From Bacteroidota bacterium (GTDB lineage Bacteria > Bacteroidota > Bacteroidia > Chitinophagales > Saprospiraceae), in the NCBI GenBank assembly GCA_003045895.1, contig PZPC01000005.1:1-64000 (forward strand): 64,000 bases of DNA, in the 5' to 3' direction. Of the stretch, positions 42,181 through 51,387 are shown in pieces. A program made the position numbers and the translations under genes. The notes under the pieces are model-generated. The model did no database searches and had not been told where the DNA came from. It worked only from the letters and a program-made list of their open reading frames with translations. The stretch's first letter is position 1, and every line of letters begins with the position of its first letter.

Positions 42181-43476
42181 CTACTTTGCAAGCAACAAAT
42201 AGTCGAGCGCAAAATTGGCGTACAGTTCTACTCCTAACGCCAGTCCCGACTCATCAATATAAAAATCGGGGGTATGATGAGGCGGTGCGGTAGCCGGATC
42301 CTGCCCCGCAGGCATTCCGCCCAGGAACACGAACAAGCCGGGCACTTCGAGGGCGAAGAAAGAAAAATCCTCCGCGCCGGTACGCGCCCGGGTGAGGATC
42401 ACGTTATCCACTCCGGCGACGGCCTTCATCGTCGGCCCCATCATAGCCGTTAGCGCCGGATCATTGTAGGTAACGGGATAGCCTTTCTCGATGGTTACCT
42501 CGGCGGTAGCACCGGAGGCTTCGGCGATATGCGTCACGGTACGGCGGATGCGTTCGTGGATATCGGCTTGCATTTCGGTGTCGAGGGTACGAATGGTTCC
42601 GATCATTTCCACCTCTTCGGGAATGATGTTGCTGCGTACGCCACCGCTTATTTTACCAATACTGATGACGGCGGCCTCTTTGGTCAGATCCATTTGGCGG
42701 CTGACGATGGTCTGCAAGCCCAGGATAATCTGGGCCGAAACCGTCACCGGATCTACCCCCGTCCAGGGTGTAGAGCCATGGGTTTGCTTGCCTTTGACTT
42801 TTATTACCAGTCGGTTGACGGCGGCCAGGGCTCCGCCGGGCTTGAACCGTACTTCACCCACGGGGGTCGAAGAATTGATGTGAATGCCAAAAACGGCATC
42901 AACGGCCGGATCCTTGAGCACCCCTTCTTTTACCATCAGTTCGGCACCGCCTTCTTCACCCGGCGGGGCGCCTTCTTCTGCTGGCTGGAAGATGAATACC
43001 ACCGTACCCGGCACTTCCGCTTTCATGCCCGCCAGGATTTCAGCAGCACCCATCAGCATGGCCACGTGCGTATCGTGGCCACAGGCGTGCATAACCCCCG
43101 ATTCGGTACCCAGGTAGGTCGTGCGCACTTTGCTGGCAAAAGGTACGTCCACCCGTTCGGTTACCGGCAGGGCGTCCATATCTGCCCGGAGGGCTACGGT
43201 TTGGCCCGGCTTGCCGCCCCGCAAAATACCGACCACCCCCGTATAACCTACCTTTTGGCGAACTTCCAGGCCCAGACCTTCCAGGTGTTTGGTCACCATA
43301 GCTGCGGTTTCAAACTCGCGGTTACTCAACTCCGGATGCTCGTGCAGGTAACGGCGCCATTCAATGACCTTCGCTTCCAATTCGCCCGCCTGCGCGTGGA
43401 TCAGCGTCTGAAACTCGCCTTGTGACCAGATCGGCCCGGCCAGAAAGCAACCTATAACAATCCATAAATAGTTCAT
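42181..43476 (-). CDS. M20 family amidohydrolase/carboxypeptidase, exported
   Basis: 431 residues. Signal peptide (LWIVIGCFLAGPIWSQG). Metal-site motifs: MHACGHDTHVAMLMGAAE and FIFQPAEEGAPPGEEGG; dimerisation/lid domain around QTHGSTPWTGVDP; late GAEDFSFFALEVPG. M20D-type enzymes remove acyl or aminobenzoyl groups from amino acids. Export suggests scavenging of N-acyl amino acids in the periplasm. Confidence 0.93.
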   Translation of the reverse strand: MNYLWIVIGCFLAGPIWSQGEFQTLIHAQAGELEAKVIEWRRYLHEHPELSNREFETAAMVTKHLEGLGLEVRQKVGYTGVVGILRGGKPGQTVALRADMDALPVTERVDVPFASKVRTTYLGTESGVMHACGHDTHVAMLMGAAEILAGMKAEVPGTVVFIFQPAEEGAPPGEEGGAELMVKEGVLKDPAVDAVFGIHINSSTPVGEVRFKPGGALAAVNRLVIKVKGKQTHGSTPWTGVDPVTVSAQIILGLQTIVSRQMDLTKEAAVISIGKISGGVRSNIIPEEVEMIGTIRTLDTEMQADIHERIRRTVTHIAEASGATAEVTIEKGYPVTYNDPALTAMMGPTMKAVAGVDNVILTRARTGAEDFSFFALEVPGLFVFLGGMPAGQDPATAPPHHTPDFYIDESGLALGVELYANFALDYLLLAK

Positions 43477-43606
43477 ACTCGTTTCTTTGTTTGACCGAAA
43501 AGGTAAGTCATTTTATGGAATCTTCTAAGACTGGCGGCGCATTAATTTTGCTATTGGGTCCGGGGAGTCGGGCCCATACAAGCCGTCGGGGGCTTCCCTG
43601 ATATTA

Positions 43607-44017
43607 CTAAAAAATAGAAGCATCCTTTTTCCGCCGATCCAATTCTTGTTGGATAATGGACACTACCAGATGGACGTCCCGAAAGGCCGGAAATTGCTGA
43701 CGCAGGATAGCATGGCCAAAAAGTGCTACGAGGAGGGAAACAGGGATCAGCGCCAAAAGCAAAAAACTAAGTAACCGGGCCTCGAAAGCTGCCGCCAGAA
43801 AGGACGCTGCCAGCCAGAGGGAAACACTAAAGCCCACCATAAAAAGTCGGTTTTGCCAACGGGTTGCGATGGCTTTTTGGCGGTTTATCTCTTCAAGGAT
43901 AAGGCTTAATTCGTGGGTGGTGTAAGGTTGCGCGCCAAACTCCATGATGAGTAGGGCATCATTATTACCGTCTTTCTCCAGACGTTCCAACCGACGTTGT
44001 AAAAAGAAGTCTTTCAT
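43607..44017 (-). CDS. Small two-helix membrane protein, unknown function
   Basis: 136 residues from MKDFFLQRRLERLEKDG at 44017 (an ATG 18 bp upstream is possible). An N-terminal charged helix, two membrane helices (about 58-80 and 83-105), then a charged C-terminal tail ending QQELDRRKKDASIF. No family recognised. Flanked by AT-rich intergenic DNA. Confidence 0.65.
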   Translation of the reverse strand: MKDFFLQRRLERLEKDGNNDALLIMEFGAQPYTTHELSLILEEINRQKAIATRWQNRLFMVGFSVSLWLAASFLAAAFEARLLSFLLLALIPVSLLVALFGHAILRQQFPAFRDVHLVVSIIQQELDRRKKDASIF

Positions 44018-44247
44018 CGAAAATTTAAAAATCACTGATGAAAATAAGTAAATATTTGGAGGAATGCAAGTTGTCAGCGGTCATTTGGCAAGTAAAAAAA
44101 GGGATTCGATCTACTTTGAGTTGTTCTTCTTTTACTGCCAGGTGTTCAATGACCAGGATGTTTGCTTTTCTTCTTGCGGATCTGTCATAGCTCCAAACCT
44201 TTGGCCCTTTACCTTTCGGGATAGTGAAGATATAAAATTTTAGCGTG

Positions 44248-44255
44248 TACCTTCG
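44248..44255 (+). promoter_or_regulatory. -7 element of the CaiB-type gene
   Basis: TACCTTCG, one base off TAnnTTTG, 22 bp before the ATG at 44278. Confidence 0.4.
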
Positions 44256-44277
44256 TACGACACCAAATCCCTCCGTC

Positions 44278-45360
44278 ATGAACAACAATTTTTTTTCGGG
44301 CTTAAAAATAGTGGAACTCGCCAGTGTACTGGCGGGGCCGGCGGTGGGCCTGTTCTTTGCCGAGTTAGGTGCCGAGGTAACGAAAATCGAAAATGCCGCC
44401 ACCGGAGGTGACGTTACCCGCCGCTGGAAAGCGCCTACCGAAGCGCCTGCGAAAACCGACTCGGCCTATTACCAGAGCGTCAATTTTGGTAAGCGGACGC
44501 TATTGCTCGACCTAAAAGATGAAACCGCACGCGCCGATGTATACACCCTGATCGCCGCTGCCGACGTCGTCATCGTCAACTACCGCCCGGGCGGCGCCGC
44601 AAAACTGGGCATGGACTACCCCACCCTGGCCGCCCGCTATCCCCGCCTCATCTACGCCGAACTGACGGGGTTTGGGGACGCCGATGATCGCCCGGCTTTC
44701 GATGTCGTATTACAAGCCGAAACCGGTTTTCTGTACCTGACCGGTGAAGCTGACCGGCCACCGGTAAAAATGCCCGTGGCGCTCATTGACTTGCTGGCGG
44801 CTCACCAGCTGAAAGAGGGCGTCCTGCTGGCGCTGCTCCAGCGGGAGCGCACCGGCCGCGGTGCCAGGGTAAGTACCAGCCTCTACGACACGGCGCTGGC
44901 CAGCCTGGCCAACCAGGCCACCAACTGGCTCATTGCGGGTTACGCTCCTCAGCGAATGGGAACCAGGCACCCCAATATTGCGCCTTACGGTGACATTTTT
45001 AAGACGGCCGACGGCGCTGAACTGGTGCTGGCAATCGGCGTGGAGCAGCAATTCCAGCAGCTCTGCACCCTCCTGGACCTGGCCCAACTGGCCCAGGACG
45101 AACGCTTCCGCACCAATGCGCAACGGGTGCAACATCGCGCAAGCCTCCTCCCGCTCCTGCAGGAACAAATTGGCTTGTACCCCAGCAGGGCCAGCTTACT
45201 GGAACAGCTCCACGCACACGGCATTCCGGCCGGCGCCATTCGCGACCTCCCCGACGTCTTTGCCCAACCGGCTGCCCAGTCCATGCTCGTCAGTAGCCAC
45301 GACGAAGCTGGCCAGCCGATTACTTGCGTCCGCAGTGTGGCTTTTCGGGTGGAAGGTTGA
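44278..45360 (+). CDS. CaiB/BaiF-type CoA-transferase (class III)
   Basis: 360 residues from MNNNFFSGLKIVELASVLAGP at 44278. Class III marks: AGPAVGLFFAELGAEVTKIE, SVNFGKRTLLLDLK, VVIVNYRPGGAAKLG, LIYAELTGFG, then RPAFDVVLQAETGF with the likely catalytic Asp, and GIPAGAIRDLPDVF. The family moves CoA between acids without free intermediates. Substrate unknown; monocistronic; followed by repeats. Confidence 0.93.
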   Translation: MNNNFFSGLKIVELASVLAGPAVGLFFAELGAEVTKIENAATGGDVTRRWKAPTEAPAKTDSAYYQSVNFGKRTLLLDLKDETARADVYTLIAAADVVIVNYRPGGAAKLGMDYPTLAARYPRLIYAELTGFGDADDRPAFDVVLQAETGFLYLTGEADRPPVKMPVALIDLLAAHQLKEGVLLALLQRERTGRGARVSTSLYDTALASLANQATNWLIAGYAPQRMGTRHPNIAPYGDIFKTADGAELVLAIGVEQQFQQLCTLLDLAQLAQDERFRTNAQRVQHRASLLPLLQEQIGLYPSRASLLEQLHAHGIPAGAIRDLPDVFAQPAAQSMLVSSHDEAGQPITCVRSVAFRVEG

Positions 45361-45701
45361 GCGAAGTCGGAAGTCGGAGGTGGGAAGTGGGAAGTGGGAA
45401 GTGGGGAGGCGGAAGTAAGGACCGTGTAAAGGTGGAAAAGGGGAAAAGTGTAAAAGTAGGGCGAGAACAACATCTGGCGTAGCGGTTTTTCAGCAATCGC
45501 CGCGAGCCGCCAACGCTGAAGACGTGGCAGGTTGCTGCGCTGCGTCGCTGCGAGAACCAACTCGAAGTCGGAAGTCGGAGGTGGAGAGGCGGAAGTAAGG
45601 ACCGTGTAAAGGTGGAAAAGGGGAAAAGTGTAAAAGTAGGGCCAGCCCAGCGCCAGGCGTATCCGCCCGCCTGCATGCGCTGTGAGAGCGGCGCAGCCCT
45701 G
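45361..45701. other. Repeat-filled gap with a 180-bp direct duplication
   Basis: No gene is supported. Positions 45364-45462 and 45564-45642 repeat at an offset of exactly 180 bp, including GAGGCGGAAGTAAGGACCGT and GTGTAAAGGTGGAAAAGGGG. The second copy lacks part of the GGGAAGTGGGAAGT run. The intervening part (45463-45563) includes GC-rich palindromic pieces. Confidence 0.85.
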
Positions 45702-47384
45702 TTAGAAACTCAGCGTCTTGCGCAAGGTAGCGCGCGAGGTTACTGGCGGGGTCACCGTTTCCAGGATAATCTTGCTACCGCCATCCTGGAGTTGTTCGAG
45801 GCGGGTGATCGCAATACCCCCATCTTTGTCGACGATCCAGAGCAGGTTATTGGTAGCGGGTTCAATACCCAGTGAAGCACCACTGGCGGCCAGGTACCGG
45901 TAAATGGTATTTTGTTTTGCATTGACCACGTAAGCGGTAACATTTTCAATGGTATTGCCTTTTTCGTCGGTGTAGTTGACACCTTGCACGGTTTGCGGTG
46001 CCGTAACCGGTTGGGCACAGTTCCAGACGCCAAAGGCATTGACGACGAAGCGGTTGACGACCTTGCGGGTCAGCTGCTCAGGGCGCCCCAGCAGTTCTTC
46101 ACTCAACTCGGCCTGGAGTGCTGCTTTGCCTTGCGTAAAGCGGGCTTGCAGGGTATCGCGACTAGCGGCTACGCTACTCTCACGCGCAGCTACGGCCGCA
46201 TCATAAGCCTGCTTTTCTTCCTGGTAAGACGCCAGGGCGCGCTGGTAGTCGGCCCCCAAAAGGACGGGGGTAACGATCAGTTTTTCTTCATTTTTGGAAT
46301 GGATCAGGGTCAACTCGAAGCGCTGACTATTGAGCCGGCGCAGGCGAACGCTTTCCCAGGTGACATTGAAGGCACGGGGATCGACGGCCGGAGATTCCGG
46401 TGTAATCTCCCAGATGGTGCCCGGATGCAGGAAGGCCAGGTCAGCAGGTTGCAGGTCACTGGCGGGATCCAGGGTAATTTCACCGCTCAGGAAATCCAGT
46501 TCCAGCGTCGGGCGGTTGCCTTTGGCCGGGGTAGGTTCCAGCGGCGCAAAAGGCAGCGGATACTGCAACTGCAGGTTTTGCAGGGCTTGCTGGAAATCTG
46601 TTTCCAACTGGGTGAGTTTTTGTTGCCAGAGGCGCTCGGGGTTGTTCTCGCCTTCGCCCAACCAGTTTTCATCGTTCACGAACTGTAGCATATCGACATT
46701 GCGGTACACCCAGGTACGGGCAGCAGTGTCCAATTGATACACATAATATTTGGGGAGGGTAAAGTAATTTTGCACAGGAACCTCACTAATGAGTTCTACC
46801 TGAATAGCCTTACCCGGCGCCAGTTCCAGGCGTTTGCCATTTTGTTCGGCGTAGATCTCCACCATTCCGGCGGAAGTCAGGTAGCGCTGCAGACCAACGG
46901 AGTCATAAGCCAGCGGAATACCGGACACAAAGAAATCAATATAATCGTGTAATTCGCGGTAATGCACCTCCACTTCGCCGCCGATCAATTTTCCGCGGTC
47001 GTTCATAAAAGCGGAAGCGGGCACCACCAGGCGGGAACCACTGGGGTATTCAATAATGCCTCCTTTGTAGGCGTCGGCCACCGTATTCCCCTGGTAAGGG
47101 GGCTGTAAATTGGGCAGCGGTGGGTGGACGTAGCTTTGCTGGGCAAAGTATTCCTCCGGCGTGAATTGTTTGGGTTGAGACCAGAAGAACAAGGAGACCA
47201 ACAGCAACACGGCCGCCGCCGCTGCACTAACCAGGTAGACCAACCGACGCACCCGACCACGAGCCAGGGCAGGTGCCGGAGCAGCCTCGTATTGTTGCAA
47301 CAGCGCAGCAAAATCCATCCGTTTCCGGATGTCTTCGGAGCTGGGCTCTTCGAGTTTAAAGCGAAAATTGTAGTTCTTTTCCAT
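45702..47384 (-). CDS. Single-pass membrane protein, probable ECF anti-sigma-type partner
   Basis: 560 residues from MEKNYNFRFKLEEPSSEDI at 47384. A cytoplasmic N-terminal 45-residue part, one membrane helix (about 48-67), then a large periplasmic domain with beta-rich text (GGIIEYPSGSRLVVPASAFMNDRGKLIGGEVEVHYRELHD) and a coiled-coil-prone stretch (YQRALASYQEEKQAYDAAVAARE). It directly follows the ECF sigma gene, 54 bp away. Position and topology suggest membrane control of that sigma factor, but no classical zinc anti-sigma (HxxxCxxC) motif is present. Confidence 0.65.
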   Translation of the reverse strand: MEKNYNFRFKLEEPSSEDIRKRMDFAALLQQYEAAPAPALARGRVRRLVYLVSAAAAAVLLLVSLFFWSQPKQFTPEEYFAQQSYVHPPLPNLQPPYQGNTVADAYKGGIIEYPSGSRLVVPASAFMNDRGKLIGGEVEVHYRELHDYIDFFVSGIPLAYDSVGLQRYLTSAGMVEIYAEQNGKRLELAPGKAIQVELISEVPVQNYFTLPKYYVYQLDTAARTWVYRNVDMLQFVNDENWLGEGENNPERLWQQKLTQLETDFQQALQNLQLQYPLPFAPLEPTPAKGNRPTLELDFLSGEITLDPASDLQPADLAFLHPGTIWEITPESPAVDPRAFNVTWESVRLRRLNSQRFELTLIHSKNEEKLIVTPVLLGADYQRALASYQEEKQAYDAAVAARESSVAASRDTLQARFTQGKAALQAELSEELLGRPEQLTRKVVNRFVVNAFGVWNCAQPVTAPQTVQGVNYTDEKGNTIENVTAYVVNAKQNTIYRYLAASGASLGIEPATNNLLWIVDKDGGIAITRLEQLQDGGSKIILETVTPPVTSRATLRKTLSF

Positions 47385-47438
47385 AGGTCGCGGTTTTAAA
47401 ACCACCTTAGTATTGTCCCGGCACTTACAGGATATTGC

Positions 47439-48014
47439 TCATTTGGTTTTTTGCTGCATCATTTTTTTCAGGCGTTCCAGAATGCGGTAAGTTTTCACCT
47501 TGGCATTACTCTCAGTGATGTCCAGTATATCGGCGATTTCCTTGAAGGGTCGCTGTTCGAAAAAACGGAGCTCGATGAGGGCTACCTCATCAGGACGCAG
47601 TTGATCCAAAGCGGCCAACATTTCGGAGATGGGCAAACCATCTTCTTCGTCCAGTTCCATTTCATCGGCCATTTCCCCGAGGGAAGCATCTTCAACGCTG
47701 ACGGTTCGCAGGGCCGGGGCGCTGCGAAAATGCTGCGCCACTTCGTTGCTGGCAATCCGAAACAACCAGGCCGAGAAAGGCACCCCCCGAAACTGGTAGC
47801 TACCCAGTCGTTGCATGGCTTTCAGGAATACCTGGGAACAGAGATCAGCCGCCAAATCGGCATCAGCCGTACGTCGGAAGACGAAGCGGGAAATCGACGC
47901 GTAATAGCGTTCGTAGAGCGGCTGAAACCGGGCAGGATTTTGCTGAGCAGCTTGAATTTCAAGCCACTCGGCTTCCATTGCGGCAGCCGATACTGTCTTT
48001 ATGGGTTCCATCAT
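47439..48014 (-). CDS. RNA polymerase sigma factor, ECF family
   Basis: 191 residues from MMEPIKT (48014); a longer frame starts at 48062 but crosses a TATCTTGC promoter-like element. Region 2 is seen as RYYASISRFVFRRTADADLAADLCSQVFLKAMQ, and region 4 as LRPDEVALIELRFFEQRPFKEIADILDITESNAKVKTYRILERLK. It is followed by the large single-pass membrane protein, the likely regulator. The target regulon is not visible. Confidence 0.92.
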   Translation of the reverse strand: MMEPIKTVSAAAMEAEWLEIQAAQQNPARFQPLYERYYASISRFVFRRTADADLAADLCSQVFLKAMQRLGSYQFRGVPFSAWLFRIASNEVAQHFRSAPALRTVSVEDASLGEMADEMELDEEDGLPISEMLAALDQLRPDEVALIELRFFEQRPFKEIADILDITESNAKVKTYRILERLKKMMQQKTK

Positions 48015-48233
48015 GAACCTATTGTTGACCGTTTTTACATTCGTCGGCAAGATACTAAACATCCCGCTTCTTCCGGTTTTGATTTTCTATTCCACTTGCA
48101 TAATGCAGGAAAGGGGGAAAAGTAACAGTTTTAATTTACTATTTTCAGGTAGCACGGGTAGGTCAACATCGGGTAGGCCAGCATCCTGGAAAAAGCGGGG
48201 TGTCGTTGTTGGTTCGCGGGGGGGAGGGGAACC

Positions 48234-49112
48234 TCAGGGCCGTTGAACGTGAAAAGCTAAGATAGCGGCTACCACGGCCTCGGGGCCCTCCGTTTGAGGA
48301 TAGTGACCGATGTCTTCCAGAACCACTACATCGGGTCGGGGTACCACCTTTCGGTAATGATCCGCCACGTGCTGTCCGGAGATGGGATCGTACGCCCCAT
48401 TGATCAAGCGTTGGGGTAGCTCGGCCCGCTGGATGGCGCCGACCCAGCGGCTTTCGTGCACCTCCCGCTCGTGCATGTAGCGGATGAGGCGGTGGAAGAG
48501 GTACTTGCCCTGCTGGTGGCTGAGGAGGGCGTAGAATTCGTCAATTTCCTGTTCGGTGGGTTGGGTCTGGGGGCCAAAGATTTGCCGGAAATTGCGCCGC
48601 AGCATGCCCCTGTTCAAAAAAGGCGTCAGCAGTCCTCCCCACCGGCTGGCCAGGGCCCGCTGAATGGGCAGCGGATGGTGGATACCCGGAAAAATACCGC
48701 CGTTGAGCAAGACCAGTGACAACAAACGTGGCGACTGGCTGGTGTAGGGATCCCGTTCGTAGTGGCGGGCCAGCAGTTCCTGGGCCACGGTGTCGCCGTA
48801 ATCGTGGGCCAGCAGATGATAAGCCTTGACGCCCTGGTCCGTCAGCAAAGCTTCGACCAAGTAGGCTTGATCCATTAACGAATAATTGTATTTCCGGGGC
48901 TTATCCGAAAAGCCAAAACCGATAAAATCCAAAGCCAGCACCCGAAAATGGGCAGCCAGGGAGGGCCACACCTTGTGCCAGTCCCAGGAGGCCGTGGGGA
49001 ATCCGTGGAGCAAAACCAAAACCGGCCCGGCCCCGGCCGACTGGTAAAATACCCGGTGTTGACCCCGATAAAGGAAGTATTGACCACTGTTTTTCCACTT
49101 TTTGAGCGACAT
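48234..49112 (-). CDS. Alpha/beta hydrolase, MEST/haloalkane-dehalogenase-like
   Basis: 292 residues. Alpha/beta-hydrolase landmarks: LLHGFPTASWDWHKV (oxyanion HGFP), ALDFIGFGFSDKP, nucleophile elbow LLAHDYGDTVAQELLAR, NGAYDPISG, and LEDIGHYPQTEGP with the His. The nucleophile is Asp (HDYGD), as in epoxide hydrolases, haloalkane dehalogenases and the animal MEST protein, which it resembles most closely by eye. Substrate unknown. Cytoplasmic. Confidence 0.85.
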   Translation of the reverse strand: MSLKKWKNSGQYFLYRGQHRVFYQSAGAGPVLVLLHGFPTASWDWHKVWPSLAAHFRVLALDFIGFGFSDKPRKYNYSLMDQAYLVEALLTDQGVKAYHLLAHDYGDTVAQELLARHYERDPYTSQSPRLLSLVLLNGGIFPGIHHPLPIQRALASRWGGLLTPFLNRGMLRRNFRQIFGPQTQPTEQEIDEFYALLSHQQGKYLFHRLIRYMHEREVHESRWVGAIQRAELPQRLINGAYDPISGQHVADHYRKVVPRPDVVVLEDIGHYPQTEGPEAVVAAILAFHVQRP

Positions 49113-49415
49113 AGTTGGCAGGATTAATAAGCGGGGTAATAAATGAACGGGAACAGTTCGTGAGCTCTTGGTGATGGGTCGATAACTTACGGTATTTTCG
49201 GTATTTTACAAAAAATCGCTCCAATAATTGTATTTTGTGGTTCGTTTGAAGCACGAGACAATTCCCTTCGCTGACATTTTTTGTGGTCCAGCTAAAGTAA
49301 AGATGAAAAGCGACTGGTAAGGAGCGTCATCTTTGCTTTCGATTGACCTCCAACACAAAAAATGTCAGCGAATCAATAATTCTTGAGTTTGCAACTATCA
49401 CTTTGCCCCATTCGC
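49113..49415. other. Divergent 300-bp intergenic region
   Basis: Between divergent genes. No ORF is supported. It is dominated by the inverted-repeat element at 49267-49372. No clean TAnnTTTG element was found for either flanking gene. Confidence 0.6.
49267..49372. repeat. 106-bp element with perfect 19-bp inverted ends
   Basis: TTCGCTGACATTTTTTGTG (49267-49285) and its exact complement CACAAAAAATGTCAGCGAA (49354-49372) bound the element. Inside, AAAGTAAAGATG and CATCTTTGCTTT pair again with one mismatch. The whole could fold as one long hairpin: a small MITE, or a structured RNA. Confidence 0.85.
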
Positions 49416-50930
49416 ATGAGACCATTCCTGCCCTTGCTTCGTTTTTTTATCCTTTGGTGTATCCTCTGCTGGTCGCTGCCGGGCAATGCCCGGACAAGCC
49501 TGGCCGAACTGGACGCCCAACTGGAACTCCTCCTGCCCGGCGCTGGCTTGCAGGAGCAATCGGCTCGGGCCTACGCCAAACAGCAACTCGCTGCGCTGCT
49601 TGCGCAGTTGGAAAAACGTAAAATCGAAAAGAAAAACCCCCACCAGGCACTGGCGATCCTGCGCAACGAGGTGGAAGGCACCTTTCTGTTGGCCTACACC
49701 CCTTATGCGGATATCAACCTGCTGTTCAAACGGGGCCAGTACGACCAGGCCACAGCTACGGCCCTATATGCCCTGCTGTTCCAACACCTGGAGATGCCCT
49801 ACGCCTTGCAAATCCAGGGCAGTGAAATTGTGCTGGTAGCCGACCTGGAAGACAACAACCAGGTTATCCGTATCCCGGGCACTGGTAGTCGCCAGTCGAC
49901 CGAAAACCAACTTTTTCAACAACTGTACCTGGACCTGTTGCGCAACCTTAACTTCCTGCCCAAAAACGAATGGAGCCGCCCGCCCGAAGAAGTGTTCCGC
50001 ACCTATTACCTGGGCAATGACAACCAGCTTACACTAGCCGAACTGGCAGATTTCCTGTATTACAGCCAGGCGTTAAACGCTTATCGCGACAAATCCTGGA
50101 CCCTGGCACTCGGCTTGCTGGCAAAGACCAATCCATCCGCTTCCCGGCCGGCATACATCGTGCTCGAGCAGGCCATCTGGCTGCAGATAGCCAATTCCGG
50201 CGACAACAGCCCGGGCACCTTGACCTACCTGTGGAAGCTTTGGCAGGCCAGCCCTAACGATCCCTGGCAGGGGGAGCTGCTGCGCCGCTTCAATACCATT
50301 ACCAGCACCCTGCCCAAACCGGGCAAGTGGGCCATTGATTCTGTTTACGGGGTGTTTAACGATCGATTTGCCCGCAGCCCGGCCGCCCAACTCCAACTGC
50401 GGGAAATGTACTTCCTGCAACAAGCCCGCTGCCAGGCCAAGCTCGGCAATTCTCAGTTGGTGATGGATTTTATGGACAGCCTCTACCTCTTGCGCCCACA
50501 CGATACAGGCATCCACAATGTACTGGGAGGGATGTTGGTTTGGTCGCTGCGCGCCAAACGGGAATTCGGGCCTGGGTTGGAAAGTATTCAGTTCTACGAA
50601 AACCGCTATCCTTTTTTGCGCAATAATCTCTTCTTTCAGGATCAGCACCTCTTTTACCTGGCCGAACGGGTACGTGCTTTGCTCGACAGGGAAGACGAGG
50701 CACCAGGCATGGCTGCTTTCCAGGACTTTAAAGACCTCGCCAGGCGTACCGGCCGCACGCCCCGCTACGATTCCTGGATCACCACGAGCTACCTGGCGGT
50801 TTCCAATTTCTATTTCCGGAAAGGTAATTATTCCCAGGCGCTGGCTACCATGGCCGACGCCCTGCGCGATGCGCCCGGCGATTCGTACCTGGAGCACCGA
50901 ATGGAAGTGCTGCGCCGGTATTTGCGTTGA
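49416..50930 (+). CDS. Exported helical-repeat protein, unknown function
   Basis: 504 residues from MRPFLPLLRFFILW at 49416, giving a signal peptide ending LPGNA. An early block resembles SirB1-type transglutaminase-like or TPR domains (NPHQALAILRNEVEGTFLLAY, then GQYDQATATALYALLFQHLEMPYALQI) without an obvious catalytic Cys. The C-terminal half is TPR-like (GNYSQALATMADALRDAPGDSYLEHRM). Probably periplasmic, role unknown. Confidence 0.75.
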   Translation: MRPFLPLLRFFILWCILCWSLPGNARTSLAELDAQLELLLPGAGLQEQSARAYAKQQLAALLAQLEKRKIEKKNPHQALAILRNEVEGTFLLAYTPYADINLLFKRGQYDQATATALYALLFQHLEMPYALQIQGSEIVLVADLEDNNQVIRIPGTGSRQSTENQLFQQLYLDLLRNLNFLPKNEWSRPPEEVFRTYYLGNDNQLTLAELADFLYYSQALNAYRDKSWTLALGLLAKTNPSASRPAYIVLEQAIWLQIANSGDNSPGTLTYLWKLWQASPNDPWQGELLRRFNTITSTLPKPGKWAIDSVYGVFNDRFARSPAAQLQLREMYFLQQARCQAKLGNSQLVMDFMDSLYLLRPHDTGIHNVLGGMLVWSLRAKREFGPGLESIQFYENRYPFLRNNLFFQDQHLFYLAERVRALLDREDEAPGMAAFQDFKDLARRTGRTPRYDSWITTSYLAVSNFYFRKGNYSQALATMADALRDAPGDSYLEHRMEVLRRYLR

Positions 50931-50954
50931 AGTAAGGGCTAGAAAACCAGTGAT

Positions 50955-51356
50955 TTAAACCAAATCCTCTTTGCTGTAAATAGAATGGGCTTCTTTGGGA
51001 GGTTGAATTTCGCGGAGCTCCAGGTGTTCGTCCATATCCATCTGGTTACTTTTGCTGGCCAGCGGGAGTTGAGGTGTAAATTTGGCGAGTTCGCGGGCGA
51101 CCTCCTGCTCCTCCCACTCGCGGGTGCCGGCTTTGGAGTAGGGCAGGCCAAACACCCACAGGTAGTGCAAGAGCAGCAAGCCCCCAAACACCGCCGCGGG
51201 GTACAAAAACCAGGGCTCGGAAGGATCGTCGAGCATATTGATGGAGAAGAGGAAACAAATAAACGCCAGGTAGGTGGATAAATGACGGTAAAACCACTTC
51301 TTAACCCGCACCTTCTTGCGGGCCTGGCGGATGTAGTCGGGTTCTGTATTTTTCAT
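50955..51356 (-). CDS. 2TM-domain protein, copy 3
   Basis: 133 residues. Two membrane helices (about 27-42 and 50-70) after a basic start RQARKKVRVKKWFYRHLSTY, then an acidic amphipathic tail with REWEEQEVARELAKF and MDEHLELREIQPP. The C-terminus is KEDLV. Matches the 2TM (PF13239) layout. Last of three tandem genes; the shared start (KKVRVKKWFYRHLSTYL) and tail show close paralogy with the 51388 gene. Function of the family is unknown. Confidence 0.85.
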   Translation of the reverse strand: MKNTEPDYIRQARKKVRVKKWFYRHLSTYLAFICFLFSINMLDDPSEPWFLYPAAVFGGLLLLHYLWVFGLPYSKAGTREWEEQEVARELAKFTPQLPLASKSNQMDMDEHLELREIQPPKEAHSIYSKEDLV

Positions 51357-51387
51357 ACGATCGCATTTGTATTAATCCTATAAGTAT

